A DNA stretch of 5,329 nt. Origin: an uncultured Oscillospiraceae bacterium. GTDB taxonomy: Bacteria; Bacillota_A; Clostridia; Oscillospirales; Oscillospiraceae. The notes beneath the pieces were generated by a model that searched no databases, was not told the DNA's origin, and saw nothing but the letters and a program-made list of their open reading frames with translations. This document shows, piece after piece, positions 1 through 5,178 of this stretch (position 1 is its first letter; every line of letters begins with the position of its first letter). The stretch lies in the NCBI GenBank assembly GCA_900770015.1, contig CAAGIU010000046.1, positions 1-5,329 of the forward strand, read 5' to 3'. Made by a program: the position numbers and the translations under genes.

Positions 1-32
1 ACGCCCTTGCCACAAAAATCACACTTCGCCAT
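1..32 (-). CDS. rpmB: Large ribosomal subunit protein bL28, N-terminal fragment
   Basis: The complement reads from an ATG at position 32 as MAKCDFCGKG followed by a partial Val codon, then runs off the window. This is the characteristic start of bacterial L28, whose zinc-binding form begins M-A-(K/R)-x-C-x-x-C-G-K-G. The first two zinc-ligand cysteines (residues 4 and 7) are visible. bL28 is a small structural protein of the 50S subunit. The start is set by a strong Shine-Dalgarno sequence, GGGAGGTG, at 46-39 on the complement, with a 7-nt spacer. An ATG 4 nt upstream is out of frame. The gene is divergent from hprK and has its own promoter at 95-123. Only about ten codons are seen, so the call rests on that motif plus the RBS. 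It is too short to assess the rest of the protein. Confidence 0.85.
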   Translation of the reverse strand, partial: MAKCDFCGKG

Positions 33-94
33 TCATTGCACCTCCCATCTGAATCATTACTTACATAACTTGCACCCCAATCGGGCGCTTAGGT

Positions 95-123
95 ATCATA
101 CCAGATTTCGCCGAAAAATGCAA
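95..123 (-). promoter_or_regulatory. Sigma-A-type promoter for rpmB (extended -10)
   Basis: On the complement, a -35 box TTGCAT (123-118) is followed after 17 nt by TATGAT (100-95). A TG one base upstream of the hexamer makes an extended -10. Transcription would start near position 88, giving a leader of about 55 nt before the rpmB ATG. The -35 matches consensus in only three of six bases, but the extended -10 and ideal spacing compensate. Confidence 0.7.
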
Positions 124-131
124 GCATTTTT
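114..131. repeat. AT-rich palindrome over the rpmB -35 box
   Basis: AAAAATGC (114-121) and GCATTTTT (124-131) form a perfect 8-bp inverted repeat with a 2-nt centre. It covers the rpmB -35 hexamer, a position where a dimeric regulator could block or assist RNA polymerase. No regulator is identifiable, and AT-rich palindromes near promoters can arise by chance. Confidence 0.4.
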
Positions 132-163
132 TTCATTATTTTTTGAAAAAGTTACCGCTGATT

Positions 164-193
164 GTCCGCAGGCCACGGACCGCCCCGTCCGCA
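164..193. repeat. GTCCGCA direct repeat with intervening CGGAC
   Basis: GTCCGCA occurs at 164-170 and again at 187-193. The CGGAC at 176-180 is complementary to the first five bases of either copy, so two mutually exclusive short hairpins can be drawn. The block lies in the middle of the divergent rpmB-hprK spacer, upstream of both predicted promoters, so it should not be in either transcript. If functional it would more likely be a protein binding site than an RNA switch. The role is unknown. Confidence 0.3.
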
Positions 194-236
194 CGCCGCA
201 CGATGCCTTCCATCCCCTATTTTTTCGCAAAAGCGG

Positions 237-264
237 TTGATATTCCCCGCAGGACTGCTATAAT
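237..264 (+). promoter_or_regulatory. Sigma-A-type promoter for the hprK operon (extended -10)
   Basis: TTGATA (237-242) is separated by 16 nt from a perfect TATAAT (259-264). TG at 256-257 gives an extended -10. Transcription is expected to start about position 271, about 23 nt before the chosen hprK start. This is the only convincing promoter ahead of the three rightward genes, so it probably drives the whole operon through to the terminator near 2998. Confidence 0.8.
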
Positions 265-281
265 ATTTCCAAAAGCCGATG

Positions 282-287
282 GGAGGT
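282..287 (+). promoter_or_regulatory. hprK ribosome binding site, decides the start
   Basis: GGAGGT lies 6 nt before the ATG at 294. An in-frame ATG at 279 would place this Shine-Dalgarno sequence inside the gene and lacks an RBS of its own, so 294 is preferred. The five extra residues from the upstream start are not family-like either. Confidence 0.85.
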
Positions 288-293
288 ACCCAT

Positions 294-1235
294 ATGATTG
301 AAACCTACAGCGTCCCGCTGTCTTCTCTGGTGAAGGAATTCAAGCTGGAAATCGCCTATGAAGCCGCAGACTACGATTCCATCCGCCTCACCGTGGAGGA
401 TGTGGCCCGCCCCGGCCTGCAGCTGGCGGGGTATTTTGACCATTTTGAACCCATGCGGCTTCAGATCATGGGCAATGTGGAGATCAGCTATCTGGAGAAA
501 AAGACCGCTGCCGACCGCTGCATGATCTACGACCGCCTGTTTTCCTACAAGCCCCCTGCCCTGCTGATTGCCCGGAATCTGCCCGTGGACGACCAGTGCC
601 TGGAAATGGCGCGGAAGCACAACATCACCATTCTGCGCTCCGGCGAGGCCACTGCCCCCCTGGCCTCCGGTATCATCACCTATCTGCGCTCCGCCCTGGC
701 CCCCAGGATCACCCGGCACGGCGTCCTGGTGGAGGTCTACGGCGAGGGTCTGCTCCTCACCGGCGACAGCGGCGTGGGCAAAAGCGAAACGGCTCTGGAG
801 CTTCTCAAGCGCGGTCACCGTCTCATCGCCGACGATGCCGTGGAGATCCGCAAGGTCTCGGAGGGCTCCCTCATCGGCACCTCCCCGGAGCTGATCCGCA
901 ACTACATCGAGCTGCGGGGAATCGGCATTGTGAATGTGGCAAAACTGTTTGGTATGGGCGCCGTGCGTACCTCCAACGAGATCAACCTGGTGGTCAACCT
1001 GGTCCCCTGGAACACCCAGGAGGCCTATGACCGTCTGGGTCTTGAGGATCAGTATACGGACATTCTGGGCGTCAAGATCCCCATGAACACCATCCCAGTC
1101 ACCGCCGGACGAAATCTCGCCGTCATTCTGGAGGTGGCCGCCATGAACATCCGCCAGCGGAAGCTTGGCTACAACGCCGCCCAGGAATTCACCGACCAGA
1201 TCAACCGGCATTTTGAAAGGAGCACCGGGCGCTGA
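294..1235 (+). CDS. hprK: HPr kinase/phosphorylase
   Basis: This bifunctional cytoplasmic enzyme phosphorylates Ser46 of the phosphocarrier HPr and removes that phosphate, controlling CcpA-mediated carbon catabolite repression and PTS uptake in Firmicutes. The protein has 313 residues, the usual family length. Residues 1 to about 130 are the variable N-terminal HprK domain. The catalytic domain contains R-H-G-V-L-V-E-V-Y-G (141-150), the P-loop GDSGVGKS (157-164), the acidic pair D180-D181 in ADDAVEI, the family signature IELRGIGIVNV (205-215), and the C-terminal IPVTAGRNLAVILEVAAMN stretch (267-285). All expected catalytic elements are present. The ATG at 294 is chosen because of the GGAGGT 6 nt before it. 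It is the first gene of an operon and its stop is 1 nt before the next start, suggesting translational coupling to the pseudouridine synthase. Position 270-271 reads T-A where many homologues have R-P; I treat this as normal variation. Confidence 0.97.
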   Translation: MIETYSVPLSSLVKEFKLEIAYEAADYDSIRLTVEDVARPGLQLAGYFDHFEPMRLQIMGNVEISYLEKKTAADRCMIYDRLFSYKPPALLIARNLPVDDQCLEMARKHNITILRSGEATAPLASGIITYLRSALAPRITRHGVLVEVYGEGLLLTGDSGVGKSETALELLKRGHRLIADDAVEIRKVSEGSLIGTSPELIRNYIELRGIGIVNVAKLFGMGAVRTSNEINLVVNLVPWNTQEAYDRLGLEDQYTDILGVKIPMNTIPVTAGRNLAVILEVAAMNIRQRKLGYNAAQEFTDQINRHFERSTGR

Positions 1236-1236
1236 C

Positions 1237-2202
1237 ATGAAAGAACTGACCATCGGCCCCAACGACTCCGGCCAGCGGCTGGACCGGTTCCTGGCAAAGG
1301 CCGTTCCCCTGCTTCCCGCCTCGCTGGCCCAGAAGTACATCCGCATCAAGCGGATCAAGTGCAACGGCGCCCGGGCCGACCGGGACACCAGGCTCAAAAC
1401 CGGGGACGTGCTCCAGCTGTATATCAACGATGAATTCTTTGACAAGCCGAGGCCGGACAACGCCTACCTCACCGTGGCGTCCCCAAAGCTGAACATCGTC
1501 TATGAGGACGAGCACATCCTGCTGGTGGACAAGCGGCCGGGTCTGGCGGTGCATCCCCACGACGGCGCCGAATACGGCAGGACCCTCATCGACCACATTC
1601 AAGCCTACCTCTACCAGAAGCACGAATGGAGCCCCCGGGCGGAAAACGCCTTCACCCCGGCTTTGTGCAACCGCATCGACCGGAACACCGGCGGCATCGT
1701 CATCGCGGCAAAAACCGCCGAAGCCCTGCGGGTGATGAATCAGAAGATCAAGGACCGGGAGCTGGACAAGCGGTATCTGGCCATTGTGGAAGGAACCCCA
1801 AAGCCCAAGGACGGCAGTCTGAAGGGGTATCTTTTCAAGGACGCCAAAAAGAACCGGGTCTTCGTCACCGATACCCCCCAGTCCGGCGCCAAAACCTGCC
1901 AGACAAACTACCGCACCCTGGCAAGCCGCAACGGTCTTTCCCTGGTGGAATGCGAGCTGATCACCGGCAGGACCCACCAGATCCGGGCCCAGTTTGCCCA
2001 CGCAGGCCATCCGCTGTTGGGCGACGGCAAATACGGCAAGCTGGACAAGCGCTTTGACCGGAATTATCAGGCGCTCTACTCCTACCGTCTCACCTTTGCC
2101 TTTACCACCGATGCCGGTTCCCTCGCCTACCTGAACGGGAAAGCCTTCCAGGTAGACGCAGTGGACTTCGTCACGGAGTACTTCCCCGGCATTCGGATCT
2201 GA
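1237..2202 (+). CDS. RluA-family RNA pseudouridine synthase with S4 domain
   Basis: This enzyme isomerises uridine to pseudouridine in RNA; the family acts on 23S rRNA or tRNA, and the target here cannot be told from sequence. The product has 321 residues. An S4 RNA-binding domain occupies roughly residues 11-75, beginning GQRLDRFL. The catalytic domain follows, with VDKRPGLAVHP (97-107), the active-site motif N-R-I-D-R-N-T-G-G with catalytic Asp148, KRYLAIVEG (178-186), and the conserved GRTHQIRAQFAHAGHPLLGD (244-263). The motif is usually H-R-L-D; here Asn145 replaces His, while the catalytic Asp is intact. The ATG at 1237 lies 1 nt after the hprK stop. The nearest Shine-Dalgarno, AAGGAG at 1217-1222, is 14 nt away, which is long, so coupling to hprK translation probably matters. 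A longer frame opens at 1165 inside hprK, but the N-terminal residues it adds are not family-like. Confidence 0.95.
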   Translation: MKELTIGPNDSGQRLDRFLAKAVPLLPASLAQKYIRIKRIKCNGARADRDTRLKTGDVLQLYINDEFFDKPRPDNAYLTVASPKLNIVYEDEHILLVDKRPGLAVHPHDGAEYGRTLIDHIQAYLYQKHEWSPRAENAFTPALCNRIDRNTGGIVIAAKTAEALRVMNQKIKDRELDKRYLAIVEGTPKPKDGSLKGYLFKDAKKNRVFVTDTPQSGAKTCQTNYRTLASRNGLSLVECELITGRTHQIRAQFAHAGHPLLGDGKYGKLDKRFDRNYQALYSYRLTFAFTTDAGSLAYLNGKAFQVDAVDFVTEYFPGIRI

Positions 2203-2222
2203 CACACAGAAAGGACATCCCA

Positions 2223-2957
2223 ATGAACGTATTTATCACCAGCAGCCCCTATCTGGATGGGGCTGACCGGGCCATTCTCAATCCCGAAAACCAGTTTCTT
2301 ACCCGCCTCCGGGAGGCGCTGCCGGAATTCCCCCGGGCACTGTTTGTTGCCGCCGACCCGGAACGGCATGACCTGACCTGCTCCTTTGGTATGGACACCG
2401 CCGTCGCCTTCTGCCAGGCGGGCATTCCCTTCAGCGCATTCCGGGTTCTGGACGGCACCAATGCAGACGATGCCGCCGCGCTGGTGGCTGACAGCGATCT
2501 GATTGTCCTCTCCGGCGGCCACGTGCCCACCCAGAATGCTTTCTTCCGGGAGATCGGCCTGCGGGAAATTCTGGAGGATTTCGACGGCACCGTGATGGGA
2601 ATCAGCGCAGGCTCCATGAATCTGGCGGACACCGTGTATGTCCAGCCAGAGGAGGAGGGCGAGGGCGTTGATCCCGATTTTGAACGCTTTGCCCCGGGCC
2701 TTGGGCTCACCGATATCAACATCCTGCCCCACTATCAGAAGGTGAAGGACAACATCCTGGACGGCCTTCGGCTGTTTGAGGACATCACCTACGCCGACAG
2801 CATGGATAACACCTTCTTTGCCCTGCCGGACGGAAGCTACTTCTATCAGAACGATGACGCGCTTCTGCTCTGCGGCGAGGCGTATCTGCTCCGGGACGGA
2901 GAACTTCAGATGCTGACCCGCTCCGGCGACTGCCTGAATATGGCCGATTTCGACTAA
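2223..2957 (+). CDS. Peptidase E-like serine hydrolase (family S51)
   Basis: This 244-residue cytoplasmic protein resembles peptidase E and related S51 enzymes, class-I glutamine-amidotransferase-like hydrolases. PepE itself releases N-terminal Asp from dipeptides; relatives include cyanophycinase. Visible features are the first strand MNVFITSSP, LFVAADP (40-46), the oxyanion-side motif LSGGHVPTQNAFF (96-108), and the nucleophile elbow GISAGS with Ser128 (126-131). The candidate catalytic His170 is in ILPHY. The acidic third member is less certain: Asp195 in SMDNTFFALPDGSYF is a candidate. Length matches the family. There is no signal peptide. An AGAAAGGA ribosome binding site (2208-2215) lies 7 nt before the ATG, 20 nt after the pseudouridine synthase stop, so this is the last gene of the hprK operon. 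Specificity for Asp-X dipeptides is not established, so I give no gene symbol. Confidence 0.87.
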   Translation: MNVFITSSPYLDGADRAILNPENQFLTRLREALPEFPRALFVAADPERHDLTCSFGMDTAVAFCQAGIPFSAFRVLDGTNADDAAALVADSDLIVLSGGHVPTQNAFFREIGLREILEDFDGTVMGISAGSMNLADTVYVQPEEEGEGVDPDFERFAPGLGLTDINILPHYQKVKDNILDGLRLFEDITYADSMDNTFFALPDGSYFYQNDDALLLCGEAYLLRDGELQMLTRSGDCLNMADFD

Positions 2958-2960
2958 ACC

Positions 2961-2998
2961 AACAGCTCCCCTGATTCGTTCAGAGGAGCTGTTTTTTT
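2961..2998 (+). terminator. Rho-independent terminator of the hprK operon
   Basis: AACAGCTCC (2961-2969) pairs perfectly with GGAGCTGTT (2985-2993). After one C-A mismatch the stem continues with CTGA/TCAG and a TTCGT loop. A seven-base T run (2992-2998) overlaps the end of the stem. It starts 4 nt after the peptidase stop codon. Read on the complement it has no strong T tract, so it should act only on the rightward operon. Confidence 0.95.
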
Positions 2999-3051
2999 GC
3001 ATATCCGGGCGGGTAACTTGGAATTTGTGGGGCAATTACCACCCAGCTATT

Positions 3052-3076
3052 GTAGGGGAGGCTATTAGCCTCCCGC
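3052..3076 (+). repeat. Left REP unit (GTAG + hairpin)
   Basis: GTAG (3052-3055) is followed directly by GGGAGGCT (3056-3063), a 3-nt loop ATT, and AGCCTCCC (3067-3074), a perfect 8-bp stem, then GC. There is no T tract after it, so it is not an intrinsic terminator. Confidence 0.8.
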
Positions 3077-3171
3077 GCAGTGTAAGCCTCCATAATGCGA
3101 TCATGTTAGGCGAATTCGTATCCATGTCCAACATTTTCCCATGCAACCGAACACTCAGAAATTGAAACCTG

Positions 3172-3196
3172 GCGGGAGGATGATATCCTCCCCTAC
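3172..3196 (-). repeat. Right REP unit (inverted copy)
   Basis: On the complement, GTAG (3196-3193) is followed by a perfect 8-bp stem: on the plus strand GGGAGGAT (3174-3181), loop GAT, ATCCTCCC (3185-3192). Relative to the left unit the stem has changed one base in each arm (C to A and its partner G to T), so pairing is retained. The third difference between the copies falls in the loop. The TAG of its GTAG is the stop codon of the leftward gene. Confidence 0.8.
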
Positions 3197-3645
3197 AAAG
3201 GCTTGCCAAATTCCAGTTTGCTTTTCAGGTATTCATAGCGAAGGCGCTTTTCCTCCTTGGCAAAGTGGGCTGCCGACTCCCGGTCCTGGAGCCAGGAGCA
3301 GTCGTAGACAAGGTTCTTTGCCTTTTCCCCGAACTGGGCATCGGTCAGATCAAAGACGATGCCATCCACCCGGTTATAGCAGTGAATGCCGCCGTTATCC
3401 GTGGCCATGCCAAAGACCTCACCGCCGAAAAGATCCTGCGCCAGGAAGGCCGTGATGGAGCACTGGCCCAGCGTCCTGTTGGATTCGCACCAGTCAGGAC
3501 GGAGCCGGGGCGCACAGGTTTGCGCACACCACAGCTTCTCCAGGCGGTCATACAGGTCAAGGGGCGTCTCAATGCCCGGATACACAGGATGCTTGACATG
3601 GACATTGGCAGCTTCCTGCCAGCCATGGAAATGGTATTGCTTCAT
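3193..3645 (-). CDS. YunG-like protein, possible papain-like fold
   Basis: This 150-residue soluble protein has no signal peptide or membrane segment. The central block resembles the YunG family of Firmicutes, whose function is not known to me: N-R-T-L-G-Q-C-S-I-T-A (56-66), Q-D-L-F-G-G-E-V (70-77), G-I-H-C-Y-N-R-V-D-G (86-95), and F-D-L-T-D-A-Q-F (98-105). Cys62, His88 and Asp99 come in the order expected of a papain/transglutaminase-like catalytic set, but catalysis is only inferred. The C-terminal third (from about residue 120) is charged and probably helical. An AGGGGG ribosome binding site lies 6 nt upstream of the ATG at 3645. The TAG stop lies inside the right REP unit, so the final residues may have been altered by insertion. 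It is leftward, 185 nt downstream of the PrsW-FHA gene and may share its transcript. No clear promoter or terminator of its own is seen. Confidence 0.72.
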   Translation of the reverse strand: MKQYHFHGWQEAANVHVKHPVYPGIETPLDLYDRLEKLWCAQTCAPRLRPDWCESNRTLGQCSITAFLAQDLFGGEVFGMATDNGGIHCYNRVDGIVFDLTDAQFGEKAKNLVYDCSWLQDRESAAHFAKEEKRLRYEYLKSKLEFGKPL

Positions 3646-3830
3646 GGGAATCCCCCTCTTTTTATGCGTTTTCTGATGCCGCCCGGCACATTGTCAAACG
3701 GAACGATCCGGGCAGTCACAGTGCCCTTCCACAAGTCCTGAGCCTCTGTCCCTGGAGTTGCGGATGACCTCCGGAGGCATTTTTGAAGCTTCTGCGTTCC
3801 TGTGCGGCAAAAATCTGCGCTGCGCAAGGA
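3646..3830 (-). other. Spacer between the two leftward genes, no firm gene
   Basis: The first bases downstream of the PrsW-FHA stop on the complement hold only a 4-5 bp GC hairpin followed by five T (about 3827-3809), a weak terminator at best. A perfect CCTCCGGAGG palindrome lies at 3768-3777. A consensus TTGACA occurs on the complement at about 3698-3693, but the sequence 17 nt downstream (AGAAAA) is a poor -10. A 61-codon frame with a TTG start (3827 to 3642) ends in an ATGA overlap with the YunG-like start. It has no recognisable product or ribosome binding site, so it is not called as a gene. Confidence 0.5.
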
Positions 3831-5117
3831 TCACACCACCGTGAACCACACTTTGTCGGAGCCCAGCTGAAGCCTGCTGCCCTTTCGGATGGAAACGACG
3901 GCTCCCGGAGGCAGGCGGCGGCCGTCCACATAGGTGCCGTAGGTTGCGTTCAGGTCCTGCACCACCCACCCCTTATTGGAGCGATAGACCCGGCAGTGCT
4001 GCCGGCTGACCCGGGGAGCGTCCGCCGGAAGACAGACACCGCAGCTTTTCTTCTCCCGGCCGATGACCAGGACCTCTCCCCCGGTTTTCCAGCAGCTGCC
4101 CCGAATCGGAGCGTAGTTGCAGTAAAGGATGATCTCCTGTCCGGCGGAATCGACCCGGGTCTGGGATGTACAGATCGTCGCGATCTGCTGCAGGCATATG
4201 CGAACCCAATAGATCAGTCGGAAGGGTGCCAGGCAGCACAGACCAATCAGGATCACCATGCTGCCGGCGCTGTTCCAGCACCAGTGAAGACCGATGGAGA
4301 TGGCAAAGGCCAGCAGCGTCTGGGGACACACTACGCTTGTGGCCTTCAGTTTTCCGTTTTCCGTATTCAGAGCAATGGCGCAGCTATAGGGAATGCAGTA
4401 GGCCACATGACCGGCGATGGCAAACAGGCTTCGCATCAGCTGGTTCGTGGCAACAGCTCCCAGGGAACCGTACATATCCAGCGCATAGCTCATGGATTCC
4501 AGCCCGGAGAATGCCGCTCCCACCGCCGCACCCACGGCAAGGCCGGTCAAGCCGTAAATTCTCTTTTTCTGAACATTCTGGATGTACAGCAGGATCGCCA
4601 GCGTCGCGATCAGCTTGGCAGGCTCCTCCCGCAGGGAAGCGTAACAGGCGGGCATCCAGGAGGGCAGCACCAGAAAGCCCAGGGCGGTAACCGAAAAGCT
4701 GATGATCCCTCCCACCAGGTAAAATGCGCCCATGTCCAGCAGGGAGATGTTCTGCGGAACATTCAGCTCCCAAAAGAAAATCATCATGATCAGGGGGATG
4801 ATCAGCGGCGGGATGATGACGCACATCTGATAAAGCGTGACACTGCCTGTATCAAAAAACTCCCATAGAATAAAAAAAGCCGCATACAGAAGCAGGATGA
4901 AAATCAATCCGGCCTTTGTCAGAGGCCACCAGAGCCAGGGGCGATGCCAGGTCGACAGCATTCTGCTCTCCGGAACCTGCCGTGAAATGGTTCCGACCTG
5001 CATTGCGCGCTCCAGCTCCTGCTTGGAATGCCTGGCAAAGGATTCGGAAAAAATGTCCTTCCAACTGATGGAAGAATTCTCCTTGGACGCCTCACGGAAA
5101 AAAGAAGCATTGCCCAT
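3831..5117 (-). CDS. PrsW-family intramembrane metalloprotease with C-terminal FHA domain
   Basis: This 428-residue membrane protein has three parts. Residues 1 to about 60 are a hydrophilic, probably cytoplasmic segment (SWKDIFSESFARHSKQE) ending in W-H-R-P-W. Residues 66 to about 303 contain some seven or eight hydrophobic segments with the PrsW motifs: R-E-E-P-A-K (Glu164, Glu165), F-S-G-L-E (203-207), G-H (His237) and G-L-H-W-C-W-N (His278). PrsW cleaves anti-sigma factors within the membrane in Bacillus and Clostridioides; the substrate here is unknown and no sigma/anti-sigma pair is in view. Residues about 349-428 form an FHA domain, a phosphothreonine-binding module: I-G-R (Arg354), V-S-R-Q-H-C (Ser371, His374), and L-N-A-T-Y-G-T (389-395). 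The usual Asn of TNGT is Tyr393. The ATG at 5117 follows an AAGGGAGAGAG Shine-Dalgarno-like stretch, and the hydrophilic N-terminus from this start looks complete. Confidence 0.92.
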   Translation of the reverse strand: MGNASFFREASKENSSISWKDIFSESFARHSKQELERAMQVGTISRQVPESRMLSTWHRPWLWWPLTKAGLIFILLLYAAFFILWEFFDTGSVTLYQMCVIIPPLIIPLIMMIFFWELNVPQNISLLDMGAFYLVGGIISFSVTALGFLVLPSWMPACYASLREEPAKLIATLAILLYIQNVQKKRIYGLTGLAVGAAVGAAFSGLESMSYALDMYGSLGAVATNQLMRSLFAIAGHVAYCIPYSCAIALNTENGKLKATSVVCPQTLLAFAISIGLHWCWNSAGSMVILIGLCCLAPFRLIYWVRICLQQIATICTSQTRVDSAGQEIILYCNYAPIRGSCWKTGGEVLVIGREKKSCGVCLPADAPRVSRQHCRVYRSNKGWVVQDLNATYGTYVDGRRLPPGAVVSIRKGSRLQLGSDKVWFTVV

Positions 5118-5136
5118 CCAGTATCTCTCTCCCTTG

Positions 5137-5159
5137 TGAAACCCATATCAGGGATTTCA
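5137..5159. repeat. Inverted repeat in the PrsW-FHA leader
   Basis: TGAAACCC (5137-5144) and GGGATTTCA (5151-5159) are complementary except for one bulged base, around a 6-nt centre. The predicted leader RNA would fold this hairpin just before the ribosome binding site (about 5125-5135). It could be an RNA element affecting translation or an operator downstream of the promoter. No partner is identifiable. Confidence 0.4.
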
Positions 5160-5161
5160 GC

Positions 5162-5178
5162 CAATATCAAAAATATTG
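5162..5178. promoter_or_regulatory. Palindrome overlapping the -10 box and start point
   Basis: CAATAT (5162-5167) and ATATTG (5173-5178) form a perfect 6-bp inverted repeat around a 5-nt centre. It overlaps the predicted -10 and transcription start of the PrsW-FHA promoter, the usual place for a repressor operator. AT-rich palindromes of this size are not rare, so it is only a candidate. Confidence 0.35.

Larger units (their letters stand above)
3051..3197. mobile_element. REPIN/MITE-like element: inverted pair of GTAG-hairpin repeats
   Basis: Two 26-nt sequences, 3051-3076 and 3172-3197, are inverted copies of each other matching at 23 of 26 positions, with a 95-nt spacer. Each consists of T-GTAG followed immediately by an 8-bp perfect hairpin and then GC. 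GTAG next to an imperfect or perfect palindrome is the form of REP sequences recognised by TnpA-REP (RAYT) Y1-transposase relatives, and an inverted REP pair is called a REPIN or BIME. The spacer encodes no convincing protein. The element fills the junction between two converging genes. No transposase is in the window, so mobilisation would be in trans. A conventional MITE with 26-bp terminal inverted repeats is the alternative. I see no clear target-site duplication. Confidence 0.7.

Noticed and set aside
279..293. Upstream in-frame ATG for hprK at 279
   Set aside because: It would put the strong GGAGGT ribosome binding site inside the gene, and no RBS precedes 279.
258..1460. 400-codon leftward open frame opposite hprK
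   Set aside because: It is antisense to a complete, motif-rich hprK and the start of the next gene. It has no ribosome binding site or recognisable domain and its composition is typical of a shadow of GC-rich coding sequence.
1201..2223. 340-codon leftward open frame opposite the pseudouridine synthase
   Set aside because: It is antisense to a clear RluA-family gene and has low-complexity Gly/Val-rich content with no family motifs.
2127..3035. 302-codon leftward open frame opposite the peptidase
   Set aside because: It crosses the terminator and runs antisense to the S51-like gene; no motif supports it.
3056..3074. Left REP hairpin as a second terminator
   Set aside because: There is no T run after the stem on either strand, and the operon already has a complete terminator at 2961-2998.
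3019..3215. 9-nt inverted match TGGAATTTG (3019-3027) with CAAATTCCA (3207-3215) flanking the repeat element
   Set aside because: It is asymmetric about the element (about 24 nt versus 10 nt outside the ends), the right copy is coding, and a 9-nt AT-rich match in this span can be chance. It is not a target-site duplication, which would be direct.
3693..3698. TTGACA on the complement as a promoter for the YunG-like gene
   Set aside because: The -35 is perfect but no acceptable -10 lies 16-18 nt downstream (AGAAAA at best).
3265..3741. 158-codon rightward open frame opposite the YunG-like gene
   Set aside because: The leftward frame has a ribosome binding site and family-like blocks; this one has neither.
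3783..4868. 361-codon rightward open frame opposite the PrsW-FHA gene
   Set aside because: The complementary strand encodes intact PrsW and FHA motifs; the rightward product is Gln/His/Gly-rich and unlike any family, so it is a shadow.
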